From NCBI GenBank assembly GCA_028709105.1, contig JAQVYD010000002.1, positions 24,946-45,277 on the forward strand: a stretch of 20,332 bases of DNA. Reading direction: 5' to 3'. The notes under the pieces were generated by a model. That model saw only the letters and a program-made list of their open reading frames with translations, had not been told where the DNA came from and ran no database searches. Origin of the DNA: Clostridia bacterium (lineage in GTDB: Bacteria > Bacillota > Peptococcia > DRI-13 > DTU073). This document shows, piece by piece, positions 1 to 7,159 of the stretch (positions are counted from its first letter, which is position 1; each line of letters begins with the position of its first letter). The position numbers and the translations under genes are program-made.

Positions 1-32
1 TCTATCTCATTCCAATTAAATGTATAACCCAT
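1..32 (-). CDS. 5' end of a gene paired with the upstream antitoxin (partial)
   Basis: An ATG at 32-30 on the minus strand opens a reading frame (MGYTFNWNEI) that leaves the window after ten codons. It starts two bases after the stop of the antitoxin gene at 35-514. A GAGGT ribosome binding site lies inside the end of that gene, so the two are almost certainly cotranslated. In type II toxin-antitoxin operons, the gene tightly coupled behind a Phd-type antitoxin is normally the toxin. Because the antitoxin has a HicB-like second half, a HicA-like mRNA interferase is a reasonable guess. Ten residues are too few to assign a family, so the function is inferred only from position. Confidence 0.45.
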   Translation of the reverse strand, partial: MGYTFNWNEI

Positions 33-34
33 CT

Positions 35-514
35 TTATACCTCAAGAAATTCGTTTAATCTCATCACCTTAATAACCTTGGTTAAGTCACCGTCACAATA
101 TCTAATCCCTCTTAAAACCCAATAGTGCGTATCTCTTTCTGATCTAGGATTCAAAAAAAATTCAAGGTCATCAAAGTACTCATTGGCATAATTAACTGCA
201 TCTTCAGCCAGACTGCGAATAGCTTCTTCTTTCGTTTTCCCTACCCCGTAAATCCGTAACTGTTCATTCCAAAGAGTCCAGGTTTGATTCATCTCATCAT
301 CAGTAATCCTATCACCGGGTTGATCCAGCCATTCATAAGTAAGATTAGCCAAAGCTTCATTTGTAATTTTGTCTAGCAACTCTGTGGCAATTACTGAAAC
401 AGAAGCCGTTTCAGCTCGTTTATGATCGACAACAATAAATTCATTACCCTGGGCGGCTAACCGACGCAACTTAGGAAAATTATTTTTAGCCTCTGTAACC
501 GTATATACCTCCAT
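35..514 (-). CDS. Phd/YefM-type antitoxin with HicB-like C-terminal part
   Basis: This 159-residue protein looks like the antitoxin of a type II toxin-antitoxin operon. Residues 1-55 resemble the Phd/YefM DNA-binding fold: the opening MEVYTVTEAKNNFPKLRR is the usual dimerising beta-strand and helix, followed by the 'x-V-V-D-H-K-R' strand. Residues 75-125 contain the pattern 'LRIYGVGKTKEEAIRSLAED', which resembles the strand-helix unit of HicB-like folds, so the protein may be a domain combination. The ATG is preceded by a strong GGGAGG eight bases upstream. A TATAAT-like -10 lies at 547-552 with no clear -35. The probable toxin starts two bases downstream. The toxin-antitoxin role is inferred from the N-terminal domain and this coupling. 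The HicB resemblance is by eye only. Confidence 0.7.
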   Translation of the reverse strand: MEVYTVTEAKNNFPKLRRLAAQGNEFIVVDHKRAETASVSVIATELLDKITNEALANLTYEWLDQPGDRITDDEMNQTWTLWNEQLRIYGVGKTKEEAIRSLAEDAVNYANEYFDDLEFFLNPRSERDTHYWVLRGIRYCDGDLTKVIKVMRLNEFLEV

Positions 515-584
515 TTAAATTACCTCCCAGTTTTAATGTCATTTATATTATATCTTATTATGTCCATTATGGCTACGATAAATT

Positions 585-3077
585 CTAACGTAATTGTACT
601 GCTTTTCTTTCTACCAAGTCAACTAACCCATGTGCCTTGACCATGCCCTCGGAGAGCGTATATAACGTATCCTTAATATAGAGAAGCCTTTTAATTTCGC
701 TGTCTGGCTTATAAGAATGGAGTCCCGCTTTCAGAGCATCTTCCGCTGTTAAGTGTGTGATTTTACCTCTTAACTTAAAACCATCTGTTAAATTAAGCTG
801 ATAAATATAAGCACCTTGAAAAGCGAACTGTCCGTACGCCGGGAAATTGTTGCCTATTTTCTCCCCCTGTATCTCCATCACCGTTACAGGAAAAGCTAAC
901 AACTCTTTCTCCTTATCAAAAAGCAAAGCCTTATGATTCCTTAACAATTCCGAATCGGTGCCCCGCGCACCAATGACCTCTTTAAACAATTCCCGCGGAT
1001 TATGCACATCACGGACATCAAAGAGAGCCAGCTTCATGCCCTGATAATAGGCTTGGGAACCTAGCACATTACCTCGGGCATCTTTATTACTAAGTTCGAT
1101 GGTATCCTTACCAATGCCGATAATATGGTTTTCATCATAAGGATGGAGATAATCACTATAGCCCGGTATCTTTAAAGCCCCCAAAATACGCGGGCTGGCA
1201 GGCTGCTTTAAATCAAGCACAAAGAACGGATCCGTATCTTTAAAGGTCACCAGATAAGCGCGGTCACCAATAAACCTAGCCGAGTAAATTCTTTCCCCGG
1301 GGGCAATATTCTCGATTTTCCCCACCATGCTCATACTTTCATCCAGAACATAAACATTATTTTGCGATAAATTCTCACCGGAACCCCAGGTATTACCTTT
1401 TGTTGTCGCAATCCGCAGATACTGCTGATTTTCGTCCATGGAAAACTGATTAAGCAAAGTTCCCGGCACTTCTCCTTTGGCTAAATAAGTAACCTTCCCC
1501 TGCTCCAAAGAAAACTTATAAACAAGCGTATTGTCTTTAGCAGGTAAAGTCATTATTCTCTTTAAATTTGCCTCTTCCCTCAATGGCCTGTACTCATGTT
1601 TTCTTAAAGCGACATATAAATTATCCGGCGAAACATAAAGATTATCTCCCGCCCCTAAATAGGTGGAAACCTGTACTGCTTGATCCTTCTGTGCCAAATC
1701 TAAACCAGCAATCACCAGATAATTAGCCTCGGTCACAGGAGGAATGTATCTAATATCTTGATAGGGCACAGGGATAAAGTCCTCTTGTACCACTGTATCC
1801 CGATATGTAGGTACAAGATGCTCCGTCCCCTCGGCTTCAGCATTACCCGCCGACGGTTTCTCTAAAATATGATAGTAATCAAGCGGGTCATTCGCCACCA
1901 AATACAAATACGAACCTATTTTACGCGAGGATAAATAACAACCGTCTATCTCTACTTCCCTTATTTTAGTGAGCTTACTTTTATCTTGCAGGTCATATAT
2001 TAAAGCCTTGACCCGATTTTGTGTATAACGAGGCGGCCATATCTCTGCCCGCATCTTAGCAACCGGAGCGTCTGTATAATCATCACCATAACCATAATAA
2101 TTACGGCTACTGCCAATCACTACTAAATACTGGTCATCAACATAAATCTCCAGAGGCTGATAGTTCTCCTCCGCAAAAGTTAATGTAGAAACTACTTGCA
2201 TTTCTGCCGACGGATACGCTTTAAGGATCAGCACCCTCCCCTTATTGACCTGATAAAGATATTCTCCGTCCGTCTTCACCAAATCAGCTTCATCCACACC
2301 GGCTACTTGCACATTGGTCTCCGAATAATCATCCGCCATACTCTCTTCTTTCATTTTTCCTACATTCTGCACACTTTTTGCCAGATCTCCGGCTATGGAT
2401 ACTTCAGCCCCCCGGCGATAATAATTATTCTGATTTGTATCGGCAAGTAAACTACGCAGTTGCTCCAGCGAACCCACCGTAGGAAGATTATTCACCTTCG
2501 CAATCAGCGTATCTAAAAGCGACTTTTCCGTATCTTGATTAAAGGGCTTTTCTTTCTCCCCCAGAACAATCAAACCGCGGTCATAAAAAACCTTCTTCCC
2601 CAAGGCTTCACTAATCGCCCGCACCGGGACGAAAGTTCTACCCTCAACTATTTCCGGCGGGCACTCTATCGTCACCTCACGGCCATTAACCTGCATCTTT
2701 TCTTGACCGGGAATAAATTTTACCGTCTTTGCGCCGATATTTAAAGTAACTACTCCTGTCTGCTCCTCCCACTTTACTTGAGCTTCTAAATTCTCGGCCA
2801 AAAAACGCAAAGGCACCAAAACTCGCCCTTCCCTAGTAAAAGGGCAAATTTCCGTATTTTCATTATCTATTTGACTTTCCATATTTTTGACTAGAGCTAA
2901 AGGACTGCCTGTATAAAGAACAACTGCCTCGCCCAGCCTTTTCTGCAAGATGGTCTCCGCATCACCCACCTCACCTTGCGCCACCATGTGCTTAGGGCTA
3001 AAAACAATAACCAACCCTACCACCAAAAACAGAATAAAGGCAAAAATTAAACTTCTCCGCTCTCCCCAACTTTTCAT
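585..3077 (-). CDS. Secreted beta-propeller protein with CuAO_N (stalk-type) domain
   Basis: This 830-residue protein is probably exported and surface-held. Residues 9-28 form a hydrophobic segment after a basic MKSWGERR start, acting as signal peptide or membrane anchor. Residues about 70-172 match the copper amine oxidase N-terminal-like fold (PF07833), with two half-repeats each carrying a 'GR.LVPLRFLAE' or 'GRTFVPVRAISEALG' motif. This domain is common on Firmicute cell-surface proteins and does not imply amine oxidase activity. From about residue 250 to the end the protein resembles the 'beta propeller domain' family PF09826, opening with 'TNVQVAGVDEADLVKTDGEYLY'. The length fits that family plus the extra N-terminal domain. 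No enzymatic function is known to me. The gene stands alone, with an AGGGGAG element upstream of the ATG. A repeat element begins only 73 bases upstream. Confidence 0.85.
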   Translation of the reverse strand: MKSWGERRSLIFAFILFLVVGLVIVFSPKHMVAQGEVGDAETILQKRLGEAVVLYTGSPLALVKNMESQIDNENTEICPFTREGRVLVPLRFLAENLEAQVKWEEQTGVVTLNIGAKTVKFIPGQEKMQVNGREVTIECPPEIVEGRTFVPVRAISEALGKKVFYDRGLIVLGEKEKPFNQDTEKSLLDTLIAKVNNLPTVGSLEQLRSLLADTNQNNYYRRGAEVSIAGDLAKSVQNVGKMKEESMADDYSETNVQVAGVDEADLVKTDGEYLYQVNKGRVLILKAYPSAEMQVVSTLTFAEENYQPLEIYVDDQYLVVIGSSRNYYGYGDDYTDAPVAKMRAEIWPPRYTQNRVKALIYDLQDKSKLTKIREVEIDGCYLSSRKIGSYLYLVANDPLDYYHILEKPSAGNAEAEGTEHLVPTYRDTVVQEDFIPVPYQDIRYIPPVTEANYLVIAGLDLAQKDQAVQVSTYLGAGDNLYVSPDNLYVALRKHEYRPLREEANLKRIMTLPAKDNTLVYKFSLEQGKVTYLAKGEVPGTLLNQFSMDENQQYLRIATTKGNTWGSGENLSQNNVYVLDESMSMVGKIENIAPGERIYSARFIGDRAYLVTFKDTDPFFVLDLKQPASPRILGALKIPGYSDYLHPYDENHIIGIGKDTIELSNKDARGNVLGSQAYYQGMKLALFDVRDVHNPRELFKEVIGARGTDSELLRNHKALLFDKEKELLAFPVTVMEIQGEKIGNNFPAYGQFAFQGAYIYQLNLTDGFKLRGKITHLTAEDALKAGLHSYKPDSEIKRLLYIKDTLYTLSEGMVKAHGLVDLVERKAVQLR

Positions 3078-3103
3078 ACCTTAAATCACTCCCCTTCTTA
3101 AAA

Positions 3104-3140
3104 AATAATTCATAATTAATAATTCATAATGCATAATTCA
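3104..3140. repeat. AT-rich degenerate direct repeats of 'AATTCATAAT'
   Basis: The motif AATAATTCATAAT occurs at 3104-3116 and again at 3118-3130, followed by a degenerate third unit (GCATAATTCA). The block directly precedes the structured repeat element and is purely AT-rich. It could be an insertion platform for the element, replication slippage, or part of the leader of the propeller gene on the minus strand. No function can be assigned from sequence. Confidence 0.6.
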
Positions 3141-3149
3141 TTGATGAAT

Positions 3150-3204
3150 ACCCGAGGCAGTGCCTTGGTTAAAACCACTGAACAGAAGCACAGAAACGGG
3201 AAAC
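3150..3204 (+). repeat. 55-bp direct repeat, left copy (R1)
   Basis: These 55 bases recur at 3475-3529 with a single difference (T against A at the twelfth base of the inner GCCTWGGTT). The offset is 325 bases. The repeat begins ACCCGAGGCAGTGCC and ends with GAAACGGGAAAC. Its first part can form a small hairpin (AGGC/GCCT), and its last 12 bases can pair with the GTTTAACGTTTC at 3244-3255. Confidence 0.95.
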
Positions 3205-3226
3205 GCACCTCTTTCCCCTCCCCCAA

Positions 3227-3546
3227 AGAGAAGATGCTGTACCGTTTAACGTTTCTTCCCTCCATCACTATACTTCTAGGAAGTTTTAGCCAAGGTACTG
3301 CCGGAGGGTCACTTAGCGAAGGTCAGCCAAACGTTCTTAGCGAAGGTGAGGTTAGTAATGACGAGGTGACGACAAGGACGTCGGCACCAGGGCGAACTGA
3401 GCATGGAGGCGAATTGAGCCCGTTCGCCATTACTCTGAGCCGAGCTAAAGCACGTTCTGACTGTAGCTACGGAAACCCGAGGCAGTGCCTAGGTTAAAAC
3501 CACTGAACAGAAGCACAGAAACGGGAAACAGTACAGTATCTTCTCT
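3227..3546. mobile_element. 320-bp unit with imperfect 29-bp terminal inverted repeats
   Basis: The left arm at 3227-3255 (AGAGAAGATGCTGTACC then GTTTAACGTTTC) is the reverse complement of the right arm at 3518-3546, with four mismatches. Pairing stops immediately outside both ends, which marks a defined boundary. No target-site duplication is visible (left flank CCCAA, right flank AGTTC), and the unit encodes no transposase. If mobile, it would have to be moved in trans, as a MITE is. The inverted repeats could equally be the closing stem of an RNA. Confidence 0.45.
3475..3529 (+). repeat. 55-bp direct repeat, right copy (R2)
   Basis: This is the second copy of the 3150-3204 repeat, identical at 54 of 55 bases. 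It overlaps the right inverted-repeat arm (3518-3546). Its terminal GAAACGGGAAAC can also pair with GTTTCCGTTTC at 3567-3577, just as the end of the left copy can pair with 3244-3255. Each copy is therefore followed by the same kind of hairpin. Confidence 0.95.
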
Positions 3547-3591
3547 AGTTCTATATTATAGTAGACGTTTCCGTTTCCATTTTGTTCCCGC

Positions 3592-3635
3592 AAAAAACAA
3601 AACTGGGGATGCCCCTACAAAACTGCATCCCCAGT
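3592..3635 (-). terminator. Rho-independent terminator of the alanine aminotransferase gene
   Basis: A perfect 11-bp stem (ACTGGGGATGC at 3602-3612, GCATCCCCAGT at 3625-3635) with a 12-base loop is followed on the minus strand by TTTTGTTTTTT. It lies 20 bases past the stop of the minus-strand aminotransferase gene. Confidence 0.92.
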
Positions 3636-3654
3636 AATATGCTTTCTCTAACCA

Positions 3655-4872
3655 TTATTTCTGCTGATAATCAACCAAAAAGTCCTCTAACCTGCTGATC
3701 GCCGTTTCCAGCTTAAACACATGGGGAAGAAAAACTATCCTGAAATGATCCGGCTCCGGCCAATTAAATCCTGTCCCTTGTACCAATAACACCTTTTTCT
3801 CTCTTAAAAAGTCCAAAACAAACTGATAATCATTAGTGATCTTAAACTTTTTCGTATCAATCTTCGGGAACATATAAAAAGCACCTTGCGGCTTAGTACA
3901 AGTTATGCCGGGGATCTTATTCAGCATTTCATAACAAATATCCCTTTGCATCCGCAAACGCCCCCCCGGCAGCAACAACTCCGTAAGACTTTGGTAGCCC
4001 CCCAAAGCCGTCTGAATGGCAAACTGTGCCGGGACATTACTACACAAACGCATTGTCGACAGTATATTTAAACCCTCAATATAGTCCTTGGCCACCGCTT
4101 TATTGCCGCTCAGCACCATCCATCCTGCCCGAAAACCGGCAATGCGATGGGATTTAGACAAACCATTAAAAGTAATAAACAGCACCTTATCAGAAAGTGT
4201 TGCCGTCGAAACATGAACGGCCTCTTCATACAAAATTTTATCATAGATCTCATCAGAAAAAACAATCAACTGATGTTCTTCCGCCAGATCCACGATTGCC
4301 TGCAAAATCTCTGTCGGATATAACGCTCCGGTAGGATTGTTGGGGTTAATAACCACAATCCCCTTCGTCTTATCGGTAATTTTACTTTTGAGATCCTCTA
4401 AATCAGGGATCCAGTCTGACTCTTCATCACAAAGATAATGCACCGCCGTACCACCGGAAAGATTAACCGCCGCCGTCCAGAGGGGATAATCAGGTGCGGG
4501 CAGCAAGATTTCATCACCATTATTCAGTAGCCCCTGCATCGCCATAACAATCAGCTCACTGACCCCATTACCTGTATAAATATCCTCAATCTCAACTCCA
4601 GCAATATTCTTCTGCTGACAATACTGCATAATCGCTTTACGGGCGGCAAACAAACCCTGGGATTCTACATAACCTTGCGCATTATTCAGATTAAGCATCA
4701 CATCCCGAATAATCTCATCAGGTGCATTAAAGCCGAATGTCGCCGGATTACCAATGTTTAATTTAATAATTTGATACCCGTTCTCTTCCAATTGTTTCGC
4801 TTCATCCATAATCGGACCTCTGATGTCATAACAAACATGATCCAATTTACTTGATTTTTGAAAAGATAACAT
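3655..4872 (-). CDS. alaA: Alanine aminotransferase, AlaA/YfbQ type (PLP-dependent class I)
   Basis: The enzyme would interconvert alanine plus 2-oxoglutarate with pyruvate plus glutamate in the cytoplasm. Its whole length parallels E. coli AlaA: KSSKLDHVCYDIRGP near the start, LNIGNPATFGF, NPNNPTG at 176-182, SDEIYDKILY at about 206, and the PLP-binding lysine K240 in FNGLSK. The near end LVQGTGFNWPEPDH is also typical. I place the start at the ATG at 4872, because a GGGGGTG ribosome binding site lies eight bases before it and the resulting 405 residues equal the E. coli length. An in-frame ATG six codons upstream sits on that ribosome binding site. The gene has its own putative promoter and palindrome upstream and a strong terminator downstream, so it is probably monocistronic. 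Confidence 0.93.
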   Translation of the reverse strand: MLSFQKSSKLDHVCYDIRGPIMDEAKQLEENGYQIIKLNIGNPATFGFNAPDEIIRDVMLNLNNAQGYVESQGLFAARKAIMQYCQQKNIAGVEIEDIYTGNGVSELIVMAMQGLLNNGDEILLPAPDYPLWTAAVNLSGGTAVHYLCDEESDWIPDLEDLKSKITDKTKGIVVINPNNPTGALYPTEILQAIVDLAEEHQLIVFSDEIYDKILYEEAVHVSTATLSDKVLFITFNGLSKSHRIAGFRAGWMVLSGNKAVAKDYIEGLNILSTMRLCSNVPAQFAIQTALGGYQSLTELLLPGGRLRMQRDICYEMLNKIPGITCTKPQGAFYMFPKIDTKKFKITNDYQFVLDFLREKKVLLVQGTGFNWPEPDHFRIVFLPHVFKLETAISRLEDFLVDYQQK

Positions 4873-4892
4873 TAAGCCCACCCCCTTCATCC

Positions 4893-4922
4893 CAATATAC
4901 TTAATTAGAATTAAGTATATTG
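4893..4922. promoter_or_regulatory. Perfect 30-bp palindrome in the alaA leader, candidate operator
   Basis: Two perfect 14-bp arms (CAATATACTTAATT at 4893-4906 and AATTAAGTATATTG at 4909-4922) are separated by AG. The palindrome lies between the candidate -10 element and the alaA start, so it would cover or directly follow the transcription start. It has no T-run, so it is a poor terminator. The AT-rich symmetric form suits a dimeric repressor, for example of the MarR type, but no regulator gene is visible here. Confidence 0.65.
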
Positions 4923-4923
4923 C

Positions 4924-4952
4924 TTATTTTACTACAATACAACCATTGACAA
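4924..4952 (-). promoter_or_regulatory. Candidate promoter of alaA
   Basis: TTGTCA (-35, complement of 4947-4952) is followed at 17 bases by AAATAA, or at 15 bases by the better TAAAAT (complement of 4926-4931). It lies just past the namZ-like gene and just before the palindrome. The spacing is ambiguous. Confidence 0.45.
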
Positions 4953-4961
4953 CGAACTTTT

Positions 4962-6542
4962 TTAATCTATTTTTACCGTACTGGTTTGGTCATCCCAAAC
5001 CACTATTGCCCCTAGAAATTCCCCCACATAGCGTAAAGGAAGCATGGTACGGCTATTTTTAATCACGGGGCAGGTATCCATCGTTTGAGGTATACCATTG
5101 ACAAGTGCCTCTTGACAATCAATCACAAAAAGCACCTTTTGTCCCTGTTTAGTAAACTTAACCGTTCTTGTCTGCTCATCCCAATCCACCTGTGCCCCCA
5201 AAGCTTCCCCAATAGCCCGTAAAGGAACCATTGTTCGATTATTTTGATCAATAAAAGGCTCGACATCAAAATCAACCCTTTGCCCCTGCACATATACTGT
5301 AATTACACGATAGGGGTCTTGACCATAGATTAAATATTTTTCCCTCTCCTCTTTAAAACTATTTAACCGAGGTGTATATTGCGCTTCAATTTGTTGCGGA
5401 GTCAGCCCCTGTTCTAAATAGTTACCGATTTTATCCGTCCCCATAATTTTATCAAACATCACCATCGTCTTACCGCTTTTCGGAACCTGAAAGTTATTCA
5501 AAGAATGAGCATAAGCAAGGGCATAAAGACCTGTTCTGGCCGGATTGAACAAGCGATAATCAGTAATCGCCAACCTAACCCCTCCAGCTGCTCCCTGATA
5601 CTCCGGCACAAAAGTGACCCCGCCCAACCCCGCTTGATTAAGCAATTGGGCAAACCTAGCGGCCTCTATCCCCTTACCCCCGATCCATTTAAACTTATCT
5701 GCCTGATAAATACCTGTCCCTTCCCCTAAACCTGTCGCCGTATAACCAAAAACAGATTCTATATCGGGAATATTAGGCGAAGTCGCCACCCAAGGGAGAC
5801 CGGTATCTTGATAAATCATCTGCCGCATATAACCTTCCATCGGAATAACCCTTATCTCCGCTCCAATCTCCCGATTAAAATAAAGAGCCAACTCCCCTAC
5901 CGTCATGCCATGGGCTGTCGGTAAAACATCCACCCCTACAAAAGTTTCAAAAGGTTCCTCTAAAACCGCTCCATCTACTATTTCTCCGCCGAGAGGATTC
6001 GGTCTGTCCAAGACAATCAAGGTTTTTCCGTATTTTTGTGCCGCCTGCTGACAATAATTTAAGGTTGAAATATAAGTATAGGTTCGCGCCCCAATATCCT
6101 GGATATCATAAAGCAAAACATCTACATTGGCCAACATCTCCGCCGTAGGCATTCTAGTGGGTCCATAAAGACTATACACAGGGATACCAAGTTTTTCATG
6201 TGTATAAGACTCCACATAAGCACCTGCCCGAGCTTGTCCATCAAGACCATGTTCCGGTCCATAAAGTGCAGTTAACTGTACGGTAGGATCATTAGCTAAG
6301 ATGTCAATCGTACTTTCGCCTTTACTATTCACCCCGCTCTGATTAGTGATTAGCCCTACTCTTTTCCCCGCGATCAAATGATGATATTTGCTCAGCAAAA
6401 CCTCATTACCTAATTTAAAAGCAACTGCCGAATCTTCCGCAGAAATTGCGGAAACGGAAGAAACTGTTTGTGCTGCAGCCGCAGTACAAACAAGGGGTAA
6501 TATCAAGACTACTGCTAGAATACTAATAATTTTTCTCCTCAT
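4962..6542 (-). CDS. Secreted NamZ/DUF1343-family muramidase-like protein with CuAO_N domain
   Basis: This 526-residue exported protein has a typical signal peptide: MRRK, then a hydrophobic core to about residue 20, with a likely cleavage site near AAA-AQ at 22-25. Residues about 40-400 match DUF1343 (PF07075), the family of exo-beta-N-acetylmuramidase NamZ, which acts in peptidoglycan turnover. Recognisable features are GKRVGLITNQSG, YGPEHGLDG, DIQDIGARTYTY, VLDRPNPLGG and PTAHGMTVGELA. From about residue 410 to the end there is a CuAO_N-type domain (PF07833) with two 'TMVPLRAIGEALGAQVDWD'-like half-repeats, possibly for wall attachment or substrate contact. The 'SPNIPDIESVFGYTATGLGEGTG' segment differs from the family's usual 'PGTCLLEGTN' form, so substrate or activity may differ. 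An AAGGAG ribosome binding site precedes the ATG. Confidence 0.85.
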   Translation of the reverse strand: MRRKIISILAVVLILPLVCTAAAAQTVSSVSAISAEDSAVAFKLGNEVLLSKYHHLIAGKRVGLITNQSGVNSKGESTIDILANDPTVQLTALYGPEHGLDGQARAGAYVESYTHEKLGIPVYSLYGPTRMPTAEMLANVDVLLYDIQDIGARTYTYISTLNYCQQAAQKYGKTLIVLDRPNPLGGEIVDGAVLEEPFETFVGVDVLPTAHGMTVGELALYFNREIGAEIRVIPMEGYMRQMIYQDTGLPWVATSPNIPDIESVFGYTATGLGEGTGIYQADKFKWIGGKGIEAARFAQLLNQAGLGGVTFVPEYQGAAGGVRLAITDYRLFNPARTGLYALAYAHSLNNFQVPKSGKTMVMFDKIMGTDKIGNYLEQGLTPQQIEAQYTPRLNSFKEEREKYLIYGQDPYRVITVYVQGQRVDFDVEPFIDQNNRTMVPLRAIGEALGAQVDWDEQTRTVKFTKQGQKVLFVIDCQEALVNGIPQTMDTCPVIKNSRTMLPLRYVGEFLGAIVVWDDQTSTVKID

Positions 6543-6589
6543 TTTTCTTCTCCTTATCTTCTTACTATTCTAAACATCGTTCTTTTTCC

Positions 6590-7159
6590 TTATAAACTTA
6601 ACCCGGACTCTAAGGCCTTAATATTCAATTGATGCAGTTTAGGAGGAAGATATTTCTTTAAGATCTCCACCCAGTCCAACTCTTCCAAACCCAGGGCCTT
6701 AATCACCGCACCAAGTAAAACAATGTTCTGCGCCTTCGTGTTACCTAATTCGGCGGCAATATGATTAGCATTTAACACCTTACACTTCTTCACTTGTTTC
6801 TGCAAAAACGCCAACACATCGGCAGGATATTGTTCTTGTCCGGTTAAAACCGGTAAAGGATAAATCTCGTGATCATTAACTACTAAAGTCCCCTCTTCCT
6901 TAAGATAAGGTAAACATCTTACTGCCTCTACTTTCTCAAAAGCTACAATCACGTCAGCCTCAGCAAGTCCAATAATCGGGGACGATACTTTTTCCCCAAA
7001 TTTGATCTGGGTAGTAACACTGCCCCCCCTCTGGGCCATGCCGTGTATTTCCGACATTTTCACATCATAGCCTTGTCTGACCAAACCTTCACTTAAAATC
7101 TTCGAAGCAAGGATCGTACCCTGTCCGCCAACACCTACTAATAATAGTGCTTTAGTCAT
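6590..7159 (-). CDS. iorB: Indolepyruvate:ferredoxin oxidoreductase, beta subunit
   Basis: This is the gamma-domain subunit of the oxygen-sensitive complex that oxidatively decarboxylates aryl-2-oxoacids to aryl-acyl-CoA, reducing ferredoxin. The opening LLLVGVGGQGTILASKIL and 'VKMSEIHGMAQRGGSVTTQIKFG' are hallmarks of this 2-oxoacid oxidoreductase domain. I start it at the ATG at 7159, giving 189 residues, which is normal for IorB. That ATG overlaps the end of iorA by eight bases (ATGACTAA) and has GGTGA just upstream, a classic translational coupling. The longer frame to 7222 would run inside the ferredoxin domain of iorA. It must work with IorA, which carries thiamine diphosphate and the iron-sulphur clusters. 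Confidence 0.92.
   Translation of the reverse strand: MTKALLLVGVGGQGTILASKILSEGLVRQGYDVKMSEIHGMAQRGGSVTTQIKFGEKVSSPIIGLAEADVIVAFEKVEAVRCLPYLKEEGTLVVNDHEIYPLPVLTGQEQYPADVLAFLQKQVKKCKVLNANHIAAELGNTKAQNIVLLGAVIKALGLEELDWVEILKKYLPPKLHQLNIKALESGLSL

Larger units (their letters stand above)
3150..3578 (+). ncRNA. Candidate structured noncoding or mobile element
   Basis: This stretch between two minus-strand genes looks like a compact element, not a protein gene. It has two 55-bp direct repeats, a 320-bp unit (3227-3546) bounded by imperfect 29-bp inverted repeats (25 of 29 pairs), and a foldable core. In the core, AGTAAT (3354-3359) pairs with ATTACT (3429-3434). That helix encloses GTGACGAC (3366-3373) with GTCGGCAC (3380-3387), one mismatch, and GGCGAAC (3391-3397) with GTTCGCC (3422-3428). 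Together these give a three-way-junction-like fold. A further hairpin, AACC-AGGC/GCCT-GGTT, lies at 3474-3495. The A-rich linkers suggest that the plus strand is the RNA strand, but this is not certain. It could be a MITE-like element, an orphan guide-type RNA such as HEARO/omega RNA, or an unknown RNA family. I do not recognise it. Confidence 0.45.

Noticed and set aside
3314..3347. Two copies of CTTAGCGAAGGT (3312-3323, 3336-3347), considered as a CRISPR-like or tandem array
   Set aside because: Only two 12-bp copies 24 bases apart. They are more simply part of the structured element, and no CRISPR array or cas gene is present in the window.
3129..3497. 122-codon plus-strand open frame across the repeat element
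   Set aside because: It starts in the AT-rich repeats without a ribosome binding site, runs through both direct repeats and the inverted-repeat core, and shows no protein-like domain. Its openness is better explained by the underlying structured repeat.
4893..4922. Palindrome as terminator of the namZ-like gene
   Set aside because: It has no T-run on either side, is almost all A/T, and lies downstream of a candidate promoter.
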